A stretch of 64,000 bases of DNA from Furcasterigmium furcatum (lineage: Eukaryota > Ascomycota > Sordariomycetes > Glomerellales > Plectosphaerellaceae), in assembly GCA_001599815.1 (NCBI GenBank), contig BCIA01000006.1:1490961-1554960 (forward strand). The letters run 5' to 3'. The notes beneath the pieces are model-generated. The model did not search any database and had not been told where the DNA came from. It saw nothing but the letters and a program-made list of their open reading frames with translations. This document shows positions 13,457 through 25,147 of this stretch, one piece after another. A program made the translations under genes and the position numbers. Numbering within the stretch: the first letter of the stretch is position 1; every line of letters starts with the position of its first letter.

Positions 13457-14698
13457 ATGCTTCTCAAGACCCTCCACGCAGCCGTGGCCTTTGCGTCTCT
13501 GGCCACTGCGGTGCCCCAAGCTGTCGTCGGCGCTCAGTGCAGCGCAAACAACTGTCTAAGAGGTTGGTGGCAATCGACAGCAAAGCGTGCCTGTCTAACA
13601 ATCGGCTAATCTTTGACCATACAGCTCTGAGGAACCCTTCGAAGATCGAGCTGGCTCGCCAGGACTGCGCCTCGTACCTTCTCAGCATCGCAACGCCTCC
13701 GGTGGTGTAAGGCGGCCCATCGGCTCCAGATCAGATGATGGATGAGCTGACCGATGTCCAGTACCTCGACCGAGTTCTCGACCATTCACTCCACTAGCAC
13801 CATCGCTGTCGACGTCACCGTTGACAACACCATCACCCAGACCGCCACTGTGACCGTCTCCGAGACCGCCACCGTCGTTAGCTCCATCACTTCGACGGTC
13901 TACCTCCCCGGCGCCGGCACGACGCATGCTAAGCGTGCCGAGGCCGTGATCCCGGCCTACGCGTCGGCTTGCTCGGACTCTGTCCGCTACTCCAGCGCCT
14001 GCTCATGCATCAGCGCCACGCCCCAGACCACCACCATCGCGGCCAGCACGACCACCGTCACTGTGCCGACGACCATCTGGGCCGCTGAGACTCATACTAA
14101 CGTCGTCACTCAAGATGTACCGGTCACGGTGCCTACCACCACCACTGTCATTGCTTCCACGACCACGGTGACCTCCGTCGTCGCAACGGAGACCATCACC
14201 GGTTTCTACCTCACGATCCGCGATATCATGGGAACCTTCTACATCGAGTCGATCGATGGCAACGCCGACCCAGCCCGGGCCATCAATGACCCGGCCAGGG
14301 CTCGCCGATTCGAACTCGCCAGCGACGGCACCCTTTGGTCCGGCGGACGCACCTTGACGATCTCCACGATCGAAGGCCCGCAGGTTGCGAACCTCGTCGC
14401 CCCGATTCTCCTGAATCTGCCCGGCATTGCCCAGTTCAGGTGCAGCATCAACAATTCTTTCCAGACATTGAGCTGCTCTATCGGAAACGAACCTGCTGGT
14501 ACCTGGGCCACACGGATTACCTTGTCGAACGGCCAGCCAGTGCGTCTCAACGGTGCCCATCTTTATCATGCCACGCCCGAGGAGTACGGGGCCAGCACGG
14601 TTTCATTTGCCCAGGTCCCTCTCATCGTGTCCGAGTGCACCCTCACGGCGCATTGCGGCGCAGGGCTCACTTGCCAGGAGGGGAGCTGCAGGGCATAG
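13457..14698 (+). CDS. Secreted Ser/Thr/Val-rich protein with Cys-rich tail, 374 aa
   Basis: Three exons: 13457..13562, 13625..13706, 13762..14698 (374 aa). Introns are 62 and 55 nt with GT..AG ends, and both joins keep one continuous frame. The N-terminus is a classic signal peptide (about 18 residues ending in ATA). A short segment with Cys follows (CSANNC, later DCASY), a head often seen on fungal extracellular proteins. Next comes a long Thr/Ser/Val-rich stretch, probably O-glycosylated, and then a 140-residue domain I do not recognise. The last residues have four Cys spaced C-x5-C-x5-C-x4-C. No GPI signal is evident. It is probably a cell-wall or apoplastic protein; an effector or adhesin role is possible but unproven. 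The third exon alone would give a false 314-aa protein lacking the secretion signal. Confidence 0.78.
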
Positions 14699-15403
14699 TG
14701 CAGCTTCAATCATGACAGCACGTGATGTGTCCTCTCATCTCAGAGGAGGGGAGCGGCCTGCTGAGAAGAGGTTGGTATCATGAGTTGCGGAGCGATCAGC
14801 GCGAGATGCCTGCGAAGAGCAATGTGGCAGCTTTTTGAAAGGCAGATCTACCATACTATACCTAATAGGATAAATGTGAATGAGCTTCTATATCTGGGAC
14901 CGCGGTACCAGATTCCGTCACACATTTGACCAACTGCGAGCATGTCAACAGGATGCGTGCGGGTGCAAAAAACCCGGCCCCGGCCCCGGCACCAGCACCG
15001 GGGTACTCCCCGGCAACATGAACACAGGCTCGGCTCCGGGGCATCCCAGAATGAATGTCTGATGGATGCCAAACCCTCGCAGTCGCCCGTCATTACGCCT
15101 CATCTCCTAGACTGCCACACTCCGCTGTTAGACAATGAACAATCATCCATTGGCGATCAACGCCTTGGTTTGTGTATCGTGCGGCTCATCATCTCACCGC
15201 ATGCACTCCTCTGTCCCAAGACCCTGGATGATTTCCTATTAGGGCAACACTAGCTGTCTAGATAGCATCGTCAGAGGCATTCCCATAGCAATATCAGATG
15301 GGCAGTAATAAAGACTGAAGGAGTTCAAAAACACCATCATGAGTTTACAAACGACCTCTCTCTCTTGATCGTATCTGGCTCAACGATAACACATCCGCAA
15401 GAC
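14699..15403. other. Intergenic, convergent 3' ends
   Basis: This gap separates the 3' end of the secreted protein gene from the 3' end of TF1 and so should hold terminators and 3' UTRs. A short imperfect GC repeat (units of ccccgg) lies at about 14970-15010. Nothing else was recognised. Confidence 0.5.
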
Positions 15404-17854
15404 TCACGGAACGCCAAGGGCAGACCATTCCTCGTTCAGATTCCCCCACTCCTCCAACTCCGACCACGTGTTGTCCAAAGTCATCAAGTCGTCAGTGTCA
15501 TTGCCGACATTGCGAATGTTCAGAGCTTCACCGAATTCCGCATCCTCCATTGCCTCGTGATCCGAGGACCCAGATGGGCTCCCGTTGTGCAATGGCGGTG
15601 GCTCCGACGGCAGCAGCGGCGCTTCATCGAGCATATATGAATCAGAGCCCAGAGCAAGCCGAACGAGCTCAGTGCTGACGTCGGCGGCATTGTACATGTC
15701 CCGCAAGCTCTGCAGCAACTTGTGACATTGCCGAATGTGTTCCCATGTTTTCTCGCTTGTCGATTTTCCTCGATTGGTTTTCCACTCTACTACAAGTGTC
15801 ATCATGGAAGGAACAAGGACTGTCAGGGAACTGCCAGGCAAAAAGCGGTCGAGGCCCAGTGTGTTCAGCTCGGATGCGAATTGGGCAATATTCTGAGCGG
15901 CTTGTATTATTCTGAGCTGGGAAACACTCCGGGGCTTCACCCTGGCGACCGCGTGGGCGCTGGGACGATACAGCGTGGCAACGGCTGCTTCGTATTCCAT
16001 CTGAAGAATGATTTGTCGCAGTAGAAACTCGGGCTGTGCGGTGCCCTCAGTAGCTGTATGCGTCGAGGGGCGGAGTCTGTAACAGTCAGGCAAGGAGTTC
16101 TGCCACCCGTTGAGCTCTTCATCGAGATAGTCGACAGAATGTTGGTCCGGGATGCGTCTGGGGTAAAGCAGCATCGTGCTTTCGACGTAATAGCCTGTGA
16201 AGCTCGACTTTCGATACTCGAGGACATATTGGGTCTCCAATATTCGGGCAATGATCAGACAGAGTCGACATTTGGCGATGAAGAGGTTGGCGAGATCAGG
16301 CGAGGCCATGTCGAAGGCTTCAAGCGCTAATCCGGGATCACCCAGTGTCGAGACATCGACCTTCATTGGGCGCCGCATACCGAGAGAAACAAGGGAGTCT
16401 CTGACCAGACAACACCATCGAATGCGCTTCCACAATTTCTGCTTTGGCAAAGGCAAGGCGTCCGGGTTGATGGACCCCATGAGGTCGATGATCACCCCAA
16501 TCCAGTGCGAAGCGTCCTTCTCGTCATCTAGAGTATCGTGCCAGAAGGTCATGAGAAGCAACGCCTGGGCAATGGCGAATGGATCTTGCTCACAGTCGAG
16601 ATTGTAGAGCAGCTGGTGCGCAGACGCTACAGTCAGCCAAACATCCGGCAGGAAAGTCCAACGATGTTCCTGGGAACTCACCTTTGCTCTATCATAGAAG
16701 CATTTCCTTGCTGCCCTTCTTGAAGGGAAGCCCATATTCCGTAAATGATCGCCATCCACAAAAGCGGTTGCCGCAAACGTTACGGCCTGGACGAGCAGCA
16801 AGCTGCCTTTCTCTTTCGTTGGAGGTTCCAATGCTTCTTCAGAGTTTTCGCTGTCTTCATTCTCCTTCAACATGTCCAAGAATTCCCCTATATCGACAAC
16901 GGGCAGGTGTGGATGGACATATCGAACGAATGAATCGAGGAGAGCAGCGCGCACCGAGCCAGCAGGAATTTCGAGAGCACCTTTCAGACTCAGATACACC
17001 AAGTCTTCCAGCGCGACTCTGGCCAAGATGGGTCTAATCAAAGGCGTCAAGGTAGGTCCGGGCAGGAACGAAGGTTTGGCAATGCCACCCCCTAGGTCTA
17101 TCATCTCTGCCGTGCTGGAGAGATGACCAGGGGAATGGATGGCCATGTGTTCATCTGACGGACTGAAACGGAGGGTCTCTTGATTCTCCATGTTCGAATT
17201 GGGGATCGCCAAACCAAACACCTCCTGGAGCTCTTCTGAAGATAATGCAGGCAGTGGCTGGGTCTCCGCTGTGCTGGTAGCAAGTGGCGTGTCGACAACC
17301 AGAGGCTCTGGGACCGAAGTAGGACCTTGGTCTGATGGGGACCCCGTTTGTTTTGCTTCAGTTTGTCGCTCAAAAAACAGGGCAGCGTGCCTACAAATGA
17401 TCAGAATAGGCTAACGACATGACGAATGTGGTCTCTTACTTTCGTCTCCGGGGCTTGGCGATGTGACACTGTAAAAGAGAAACGAGTGAGATTCAGGGTC
17501 CCGCACTACGTGCCTCTTCGCGAACCGACCGGGTGGACGAACCTCTGACTTGTCCCACATACAGTTGCCGCAAGGAGACTGTTCTAGTATGTTACACCGC
17601 ACCTTTCTCCTCCTGCACGGAAGGCAGGCCAGAGCGGCGCGGCGCTTTCTGCCCCCGCTGGGCGCGGTTGTCGCCGCATCTGTTGCGGAGGGGTGATCTT
17701 TCTCCGTACCAGAGGTGTGCTGATCAGGGCCTTGGCTTAGGCAGGCCGGTTCGGGGTTGACTGTGGGCAACATCGTTTGCATGAGCCGAGGGAATCGGTT
17801 GTGGGACATGTGATCGTGGTGAGCCTTGGGTTCTACATGCCTTATTATGAGCAT
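15404..17854 (-). CDS. Zn2Cys6 transcription factor (TF1) of cluster 1, 752 aa
   Basis: Four exons on the minus strand: 17543..17854, 17440..17468, 16682..17390, 15404..16612. The zinc cluster is C77-x2-C80-x6-C87-x7-C95-x2-C98-x6-C105, followed by a basic KPRRRK linker. The first intron falls immediately before the sixth Cys, so the motif is complete only after splicing. A third intron of 69 nt (16613..16681, donor GTGAGT, branch CTGAC) has no stop and is in frame, so it is easily missed; removing it restores the usual fungal_trans run from AK directly to LLY. The middle-homology domain (PHLPVVDI, ALLLMTFW) is reminiscent of the FarA/CTF1 regulators of fatty-acid and cutin use, by recall only. 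The start is uncertain: ATGs at 17854, 17809 and 17773 are all possible. It is divergent from the acyl-CoA dehydrogenase and is probably the pathway regulator. Confidence 0.85.
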
Positions 17855-18278
17855 GGCCGGGGCATGTCGAGTTCTGTCTTCGAGCAATTTTCCTGGGAGA
17901 GGGAAGAAGCTACAGCTCCCCAGCACATTCGCTAGCTCCCCTCAGCTTGAACCGTCCCCGCGGGGAAGTGTCAGGGGCTGGACCGGGGGAGCCGTGAGCC
18001 GAGCCGTGAGCCGCCGGCTCGTGGCTTGGCCGAACCCCTCATCGCATGGGGTGACGTCGGGCATCTGGCCTACTTTGGTAAAGCTGCCTCGGCTCTCGGG
18101 TGAACCAATACCAACACGAGTTGCTCAAAGAATGAGAGCTGAGATACATTATGGAAGCGGGTCGAACTGAAGAAATTCTGAACTCTCCATTCGATACTGA
18201 GCGCCTGTCTAGCGAGCCCAGTCTTCCGATCACCATATACTCATTCTTGTATTGTTCGCTATCAGCGCTGTGGCAATC
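17855..18278. promoter_or_regulatory. Bidirectional promoter TF1 / acyl-CoA dehydrogenase
   Basis: This 424-bp gap separates the starts of two divergent genes. It contains the cluster palindrome at 18008-18020, with further GAGCCGT half-sites just before it (from about 17990), a CCCCTCAT element at 18035-18042, and a GC-rich palindrome (ccccgcgggg) near 17957. Confidence 0.65.
18008..18020. promoter_or_regulatory. Cluster palindrome GAGCCGCCGGCTC, copy 1
   Basis: A perfect inverted repeat of GAGCCG around a single C. It contains CCG-N-CGG, the everted triplet arrangement that Zn2Cys6 dimers bind. It lies 154 bp from the TF1 start and 259 bp from the dehydrogenase start, and two more GAGCCGT half-sites precede it. 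The same 13-mer recurs in the three other cluster promoters. Confidence 0.7.
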
Positions 18279-20222
18279 ATGACAAGCTCTCCTGTCGCAT
18301 CGTCGTCCACTTCGGGCTTCTTCCAACAACTGCCGACCCTTGAACCGCAGTACACATCTCCTCAGCTCGCCACCAGCCAGGATGGAGCATCCGACGACGT
18401 TGTCCTGACACGGCTCCTGAAGCAGTACCTGCCAGCAGCTGGACAGAGGGATGTCGGCAAAGCAATGCACGACATTTCGCGGACTGTGCTGGAGCCGGCC
18501 ATTCTCAAGCACGCCGTCGAGGCCGAAACGGTGCATCCGACTCTGCAGCCGCTTACAACCTTTGGCGAGCTGAACCGGAATGACCCCCTCGTCCTATGTC
18601 AGGGCTGGAAGGCGCTGAAGGCTGTTGGAATGCAAACGGGCGTTGTCTCGGCGGCCTACGACAAGTCCATCTCCTCGCACAACCGCCGGGTGCATCAGTT
18701 CCTCGTCAACCACAACTGGCACCATACATCAACCCTGACCATGTGTCCGATGACCATGACGGACGGGTCTGCCAGCCTCATTTCCAAACACCTGAATGAC
18801 GATGATGGTAGTCAACCGGGACGCCGGGCCGTCCTCAACGAATACTACCGACGGCTGGTCTCTGCAGACCCGACCGTGGCCTGGACCAGTGGCCAGTGGA
18901 TGACCGAGAGGTCAGGAGGCAGCGACGTCAGGGGTACCGAGACCATCGCCACCAAGCTGACCCGCGCTGATTTCGACGCGGCTGGGGGCCAAGGCCAAGA
19001 CGTCTTCGGGCAGCCTCTGGGGCCGTGGTCCATCGACGGATTCAAGTGGTTCAGCAGCGCAACCGACTCGGACATGACCATGCTTCTGGCGCAGACCCCC
19101 AAGGGCCTCAGCGCGTTCTGCGTCCCCATGCGCCGCAGGGCTGGCAACGGCTCGGAGCTCAACGGCATCCGCATTCAGAGGCTCAAGAACAAGATGGGCA
19201 CGAAGGGCCTGCCCACCGCCGAGCTCGAGCTGAAGGGCGCTCGCGGCTGGCTCGTCGGGGAGGAAGGCAAGGGAGTCAAGGAGATCTCCACCATCCTCAA
19301 CATCACGCGACTCCACACCGGCGCCGGCAGCATGTCGTACTGGTCGCGCGGCCTCACCGTGTGTCGAGCGTACACCAAAGCCCGGAAGGTCAGGGGGGCC
19401 TATCTGTACGAGAACCCGCAGCACAACCACTGGATGGCCGGGGAGACGGTCAAGTACTGGGGCGCCACGTCTCTCGCGTTCTTCGGCGTGGCCTTGCTGG
19501 GCTGCAGCGAGCAGGGCGTCGGTGTCATGGCAGGCACCCCAGCTGCGGCGCTCATCCCAGACGACGAGACGGCGCAGGCTCTCCTCAGGCTTCTGACGCC
19601 GGTGATCAAGGCGCAAGCCAGCATGGCGGGCGTGGCCGGACTCCGCGCCAACATGGAGTGTCTCGGCGGCGTGGGCTACTGCGAGAACCACGAGGACGGG
19701 GGCATCCTGAACCTGGCCAAGCTCTTCCGCGACTCTGTCGTCCAGACGATCTGGGAGGGAACCGTCAGCGTGATGGCGGACGACGTTGGCCGAGTACTCA
19801 AGGACAAGCGCATCGCAGGGGGGCGGATCATCGAGGACGTTTTCACTGCCTGGGTGAAGAGGGTGCTGCGGCCCTGCGGTCGAAGGTTCCCCAAGGAGTG
19901 CGCCGCCGTCGAAGAAAGACTCGAGGCCCTTCTTGTTCTGGTATCACGCGTCAAGGCCGACGAGGCACTTCTCGAGTACAGCGGACGGTGGCTTCTGGAG
20001 CATATCGACGCGATTGCGACAGCAACTGTCCTGTTGCACGATGCCAACACAGACAACGACGAGGTCGCCTCCTGCGTGGCAGTCAGATATGTCTGGTCTC
20101 ATGCCGTCGCAGGCACGCAGGCCAAGCGAGGTGACATTGACTGGAAGGTTGAGGCTGCCATCGATCGCAAAATCTTCATGGGTGCCAGCTTTTCGCCGAA
20201 GCCCCTGGCAGGAAGGCTGTGA
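18279..20222 (+). CDS. Acyl-CoA dehydrogenase family protein, AidB-like, 647 aa
   Basis: Single exon, 647 aa. The open frame begins upstream at a TTG; the ATG at 18279, with A at -3, is the likely start. The FAD-binding middle domain shows MTERSGGSDVR (about residues 208-218), the signature of the AidB/isovaleryl-CoA-dehydrogenase-like branch. The C-terminal helical domain shows LGGVGY, LFRDS and WEGT. Such enzymes oxidise the alpha-beta bond of acyl-CoAs using FAD; AidB relatives have divergent or unknown substrates, so the substrate cannot be read from sequence. The length fits the AidB-like group (540-650) and is longer than mitochondrial short-chain enzymes. No clear N-terminal mitochondrial presequence is seen, and the C-terminal GRL is at best a weak peroxisomal signal. 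With the nearby acyl-CoA ligase it probably carries out the second step of a beta-oxidation-like route. Confidence 0.88.
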   Translation: MTSSPVASSSTSGFFQQLPTLEPQYTSPQLATSQDGASDDVVLTRLLKQYLPAAGQRDVGKAMHDISRTVLEPAILKHAVEAETVHPTLQPLTTFGELNRNDPLVLCQGWKALKAVGMQTGVVSAAYDKSISSHNRRVHQFLVNHNWHHTSTLTMCPMTMTDGSASLISKHLNDDDGSQPGRRAVLNEYYRRLVSADPTVAWTSGQWMTERSGGSDVRGTETIATKLTRADFDAAGGQGQDVFGQPLGPWSIDGFKWFSSATDSDMTMLLAQTPKGLSAFCVPMRRRAGNGSELNGIRIQRLKNKMGTKGLPTAELELKGARGWLVGEEGKGVKEISTILNITRLHTGAGSMSYWSRGLTVCRAYTKARKVRGAYLYENPQHNHWMAGETVKYWGATSLAFFGVALLGCSEQGVGVMAGTPAAALIPDDETAQALLRLLTPVIKAQASMAGVAGLRANMECLGGVGYCENHEDGGILNLAKLFRDSVVQTIWEGTVSVMADDVGRVLKDKRIAGGRIIEDVFTAWVKRVLRPCGRRFPKECAAVEERLEALLVLVSRVKADEALLEYSGRWLLEHIDAIATATVLLHDANTDNDEVASCVAVRYVWSHAVAGTQAKRGDIDWKVEAAIDRKIFMGASFSPKPLAGRL

Positions 20223-20782
20223 GCTGGAAGTTTCGAAAAGGCGTTTCATCAGCACGTAGTACTATTTCCCGCCATGAGTCTGAACGTGTTGGCGAGTTTC
20301 TTCAGGCTGAAATCAGTCTCTGTGTAGTATCATCCACTTCTTCTGATACAATGAACCTCGTCATCCAATCCTTCTCTGCTGTGGAGAAATAGCATGAGCC
20401 TCGCTGTGGCCTGGTTGAATTCGTAGCCTGATAACACCAAGTGCCCAACGGGGCTTGCATAGAATGTGCCCCAAGGAGATGTAGGGTCGAATCCTGCAAG
20501 AGATTAATACTGCGGCATATTTTGCTTCCCGGGCGGAGAGTTCCTCATAAGTGGTTGACTACGACATCACTCTCTGGGCAGCTCTCTTTCTGGCTGGAAT
20601 GCTTATGACCTCTTTTGTTATCCATGGATACATACTTACTCCTAGCATGAAGCGATGTTTGCATCGGTTCGCTCGAACAACGGTTTATTCTTCTGAGAGT
20701 ATCTCGAGACATATTTCAAGAATGGGTCCATAGACTACGGGCGTAGTACAGGAAGTCGACATCTCAATCCATCCGTGAAGCT
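20223..20782. other. Intergenic, convergent 3' ends
   Basis: A gap of 560 bp between the 3' ends of the dehydrogenase and permease genes. It is somewhat more AT-rich than the flanking genes. The 60-codon frame at 20551 starts at GTG and shows no family feature. Confidence 0.5.
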
Positions 20783-22584
20783 TCAAATAGTGTAACGGAA
20801 CCCCTCGAGTCCCTCGATGATCATGCGCCCTTCATCCGCCTTCTTGTTGCACCTCCTAAAGTGGATGGAAAGCAGGGTGACGATGATGATGAGGAGGCTG
20901 TTGCAGGTAATGGCGGCGTAGACACCAGGCCGGTAGAGAGGCGCGTCTTGCGTGCGGAACACGAGCGAGCCGGCCACGCCGCCGATGCCTCCGAAGCCGA
21001 CGAGAGTGGCAGAGCAGAACGCGCGCTTCCACTGTCCGCGAATATTGTTGGCCTTGAGATGAGATGGTTAGAGGCTGCGTGCTGCTTTGCGAGATGTCTG
21101 AGGAGGACTGACCTGGTATGCCATGATTGTGGGAAGATTGGTGTTGGCCGCCGCGGCGGTCAAGAAGACGCCGAAATACCGAGCACCGGTGCTGGTGGTG
21201 TACCCCTGATTCGCGATTGTCAGAACGTGAATCCTCGAAGGTTCCGGGAAGGTGACCTACCATAATCACCAGCCCGGCAATAGTGAGCAGAGCGAAGACG
21301 ATGAGGATGGGCGCCTTCGTCTTGTACTTGTCGCCGATCCAGGAGACGATGACCATCAGCACGCAGGCCATCACGTACGGCGGAGCAACCAGCAGCTGCG
21401 AGGCGGCCAGCGAGAATCCCATGCCGCGCAGGATGATGGGCAGGAAGTAGGCGATCGCGTACGAGGTCGTCGTCACGAAGCAGAAGATGAGGGCGAAGCC
21501 CCAGACCTTGAGATCGAGGCCGCTGGCCGCCCACTTCTTGAAGTTGAACGCCTCAAGGTCGGCATCGTCTCGGTCGGCTGAGATCCTGCGGATGACCCAT
21601 TGGCATTCGCGCTCGGAGAGAAAGTTCCATGACTTCTTCGTGCTGCGGTCGGGGAAGTCGACAAGCGTGAAGTATCCGACAACAGCGATGCCGACGGTGC
21701 TGGATGGGACAAGTGTCAGTTGACAGTACTCGCGGCGTCGTGTTATGGGGACCTTACATGATGCCTTCAATGATGAAGATCCAGCGCCATCCACGGTAGT
21801 TTCCAAGTCCATCCTGTATACTGTCGTCAGGAGAAGAGTTCCTCAACGTCTCGAAGCATTAAGACTGACCATTTGCATGAGGCCGTACGCGAGCACACCA
21901 GCGAATCCATTGGCCAGGACTCCAATGAGGTAGAAGCCGGAGTAGCGACGATGAATCTCATAACGCGAGTACCACGTCGAGATCAGGTACAGGCAGCTCG
22001 GGAAGAATCCGGCTTCGAAGGCACCCAAGAGGAGGCGGAGCGGGATCATTGCGTACCACTGGTTGACGAGGCCGTGGGCGATCTGCGAGCAAAACGGATC
22101 AGCATTTGTGACGTGAGAAGGGAGACGAATATGCGAACCATGACAACGCCCCATGAGAAGCAGATGCCGGCCAGGAAGGGCCTGGGGCCGACTTTCCGCA
22201 GAAGAATGGTGGCAGGCGGCTGCAGCAGGGTGTAGGTGATGAAGAAGAGCAGGACAAGAATGGACTTTTGGCCGCAACTGGGTTAGCAAGGGGGTGCCAA
22301 GTTCAGTCGTATGCAGAGTGTAGGGATATTCTCACGTATCGATCTCCGATTAAGCTCAGTTCGTCAGTCATGCCAGCGATGGCCGCAGCCGAGAGGTTTG
22401 TGCGGTCGATGAGACTGATGCAGTACATGACGCCGCAGGTCACGACAAGACGTCGGTCGATGCGGCGCTTGATGCGGCGCTGCTCCGCGGGAGAGAACTC
22501 TTCGTCGAGGGCATCTCGCTCGGAGTCTTTGGAATCGGGGACCTCGACGTGGGCCATTTTCTGCTTGTCTTCGACTTCGGCCAT
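20783..22584 (-). CDS. MFS permease, anion:cation symporter (Dal5/Tna1) family, 481 aa
   Basis: Seven exons on the minus strand: 22336..22584, 22139..22264, 21870..22082, 21758..21813, 21261..21699, 21113..21205, 20783..21052 (481 aa). The exon count and positions are typical of this family. The N-terminus is cytosolic and acidic. The first membrane helix carries DRTNLSAA, and the helix-4/5 region shows LLLGAFEAGFFP, STWYSRYE and GWRWIFIIEG, all hallmarks of the anion:cation symporter family (allantoate, nicotinate, vitamin and small-carboxylate permeases). The late helices follow YFGVFLTAAAAN and NNIRGQWKRA. The plasma membrane is the expected site. The start has A at -3 and G at +4. A cluster palindrome lies about 400 bp upstream. 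It probably imports the substrate that the neighbouring ligase activates; the actual ligand cannot be deduced. Confidence 0.9.
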
Positions 22585-23017
22585 GCTGGAGAGGATGAGC
22601 GCAATGTGGTGTCTGGACAGATGAAGCAGTCTCTCTCCTGGTTTGTTCGAAACTGAGTGACTATTCAAGAGAGTCTGGGGCGTTGTGCAGAACAAAAGAC
22701 GGACTTTAGGATCGGCGGCCAGACATTTAAATGTTTAAGTGCAGATTCCCGGACCATCGGGCTCTAGTATCATGCCATGGACACAACACGGACGGTCGTC
22801 CAGTCCCCTCCCCCACGGGGAAGCCCACGGCGAAGCCACGATACCCCAGAGTCAGGGATCACACTGAACGGGGCGAGCTAAGTGACATTCCAGCCCATTT
22901 GGTCCATTTGGTGCGAAAAGCCCCTCAATATTGAAACGAGTGAGAGCCGGTCGAAGAGGGGCGCGAGCCGACCCCGAGCCGACGGCTCACACCATACTGC
23001 GCGCCGACCACGTCTAT
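22585..23017. promoter_or_regulatory. Permease promoter region
   Basis: This 433-bp gap lies between the ligase stop codon and the permease start. It holds the second cluster palindrome (22976-22988) and a CCCCTCAA element (22921-22928). The palindrome is only about 30 bp past the ligase stop, so it sits in that gene's 3' flank while serving the permease. Confidence 0.6.
22976..22988. promoter_or_regulatory. Cluster palindrome GAGCCGACGGCTC, copy 2
   Basis: A perfect inverted repeat of GAGCCG with A as the central base; the other three copies have C. The changed centre with intact arms fits a bound dimer better than simple sequence copying. It lies about 400 bp upstream of the permease start. 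Confidence 0.7.
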
Positions 23018-24821
23018 CTACAGTCTAGCCTGCCGAGACTCCTCTCTCTTGACGAGGTCACGCAGCTCCCTCCTGAGAATCTTTCCGGTGGGGCTTTTAG
23101 GGATAGCTTTGACATAGATAACGCCACCTCGGAGCTGCTTGTACGAGGCGAGCTCGCGCTTGACGAAAGCCTTCACCTCGGCCTCTGGCAGCTTCGCCTG
23201 CTCCGCCACCACGTAGGCCCTGGGCACCTCGTTTCCCTCTTCTCCCTGTACTGGCACACCTATGACGGCCGCGTCCATGATCAGGGGGTGGGACAGGAGG
23301 AGCGCCTCCAGCTCGGCCGGGGCGACCTGTAGGCCCTTGTACTTGATGAGTTCCTAGACACCACAGTCATCAGTTGAGCACCTCCAGGGAAAGACCAGCT
23401 GGTTTTCTCACCTTCTTCCTGTCAACGAGGTACAGCTTGCCGTCTCTCCTGAGGCCCACGTCGCCGGTCTTGAACCAGCCGCCGCACTTGGTGAATGCCT
23501 CGGCCGTCGCCTTCGGGTTCTCCCAATATCCCGGGGTCACCGTCTGGGCCTGAACCACGAACTCGCCAGGTTTCCCATCTTCGACGTCGTTCTCCTCCTC
23601 GTCGACAATGCGCAGCTTCGTGTTAGGCTGAATGGCCGAAACGCATCCCGTGTCGTCCTTCTCGTCCCACGGCTGTATGGTGATGCTGCCCGTCGTCTCG
23701 CTCATCCCCCACACCTGCGAGACGGTGCATCCCATCTTCTTCTCGACGGCCTTGGTGAGCTCGGGGCCCATCGGCGCAGCGCCGGAGAGGACGTGGTAGA
23801 GCGACCGGAAATGATCCGTCACTTGGGGGCTCTGGGTGATCAGGAGGTAGATCGGGGGGACGCTGAAGAACGTCGTGATCCGCAGGCTGCGGTTGTACTC
23901 GATGAACTTGGCGAAGTCAAACTTGGGCATCCAGTACACGGTGCCGCCGTGCACGGCCGGGTGGACGAAGTAGCCCTGCATTCCCGCGATGTGCGCGGCC
24001 GGGACGTGGGCGAGAGTTCGGTATTCGAAGGAGAAGGACGGGTCTCTGGCGCGTTGGCGACTCTTGAAGTCGCGGTGGCTGTAGCAGATGACGAGCGCAT
24101 ATGTCGCCATGTTGGCGTGGGTGATGATGACTCCCTTGGGCTGCCCTGTCGTGCCGCTGCTGTAGACAAGGCAGATGACGCGACTCTTGAGGACCTCTAA
24201 GTCCGTGATTCTCTCCCAAGGAAGCTCTGCGGCCGACAGAGACAACAAGTCTCTGCCCGCGCTCGAGAGAAGAGACCTCTGGCCTTTGGTGCTATCGAGT
24301 ACCAAGATCCTATCCGAGGACAAACCAGCGTTCTTGGCTGCCCTTTCGGCCACCTCGCGACAATCAGCAGACGCAATGAGGAGGACTGCCCTGCCGTTCT
24401 GGATTTGGCGCTGCAGCTCCGCGCAAGTCAGGCTGTTGCTCGCGGCGCTGTAGACTCCGCCGGCCGCGATCGTCCCGTAGAAGGCGGCCGGGAGGAGGAC
24501 TTGGCCGGATGAGATGCAGACGACCACGTCCTTGCCTGGTCCAGAGGCGCCAATTCCATAGTCGTGTCGAAGGATATGCGCAATGCGTCTGGTAAAAGAA
24601 GCGGTTTGCGCCTTGGTGGTGAAATTATCTGGATGGCTGGCTTCGACATGAAGTATGGTATCGGGGTTCGACGGGAGGTCAGGGGAATCTGTGTTGCGAC
24701 TCAGGATTAGTAGACCGCGAGAGTTGGCGAGTCCAGTCAACCTACCGAAGAGGAGTGTCAACAGATCAATGTCCGGAAGGTCATAGTCGACACTCGCGTT
24801 GTAAATCGTCTTGCCGGTCAT
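23018..24821 (-). CDS. 4-coumarate-CoA ligase-like acyl-CoA synthetase, 562 aa
   Basis: Three exons on the minus strand: 24746..24821, 23412..24688, 23018..23353 (562 aa). The first intron (57 nt, 24689..24745, branch CTAAT) is in frame without a stop and would be read through by a naive caller. ANL-superfamily motifs appear in order: YSSGTTGQPKG (about residues 201-211), GMSETTG, GWFKTGDVG, DRKKELIKYKG (completed across the second splice) and the catalytic-Lys motif SPTGKILRR. It activates a carboxylate as acyl-AMP and then acyl-CoA. The 4CL-like fungal group acts on aromatic or medium aliphatic acids; the substrate is unknown here. The C-terminus ARL matches the peroxisomal PTS1 consensus. 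It lies in the same cluster as the permease and dehydrogenase and shares a divergent promoter with TF2. The start at 24821 has A at -3. Confidence 0.9.
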
Positions 24822-25068
24822 CTTGAGGTTCTATCGCGGGCCTGTGATGTTCTGGTGGTACACAGTGGATAGATCACGAATTTTGTTCAACACAACAACC
24901 ATGGATGCTCAACACTGATTCTCAAGCAAGCAGACTCCATCTACTGCGCCGACCTGCCCAGCGACGCAAGCCGAGGTCGATGGCAAGCTCCATCCAAGCA
25001 ATGGCAAGCTCATATCCGGGACCTGGCATGTTGCCTGGCCTGTCAGGGATCTGTCCACGGAGGAGAAG

Positions 25069-25092
25069 CCCCTCATCCCCTCATCCCCTCAC
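25069..25092 (+). repeat. Three tandem 8-bp CCCCTCAY units
   Basis: Units at 25069-25076, 25077-25084 and 25085-25092; the third ends in C rather than T. The reverse complement contains AGGGG, the core of yeast stress-response elements. The unit also occurs singly in the other three cluster promoters. Confidence 0.6.
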
Positions 25093-25147
25093 CCTTGACC
25101 AGGATCATGGAGCTGAGCTGAGGTCTGGCATGTGGGGAAGACCAGCC

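Noticed and set aside
18912..20134. Long open frames antisense to and in another frame of the acyl-CoA dehydrogenase (up to 369 codons)
   Set aside because: Shadow frames from high GC at third positions; the sense frame has all family motifs.
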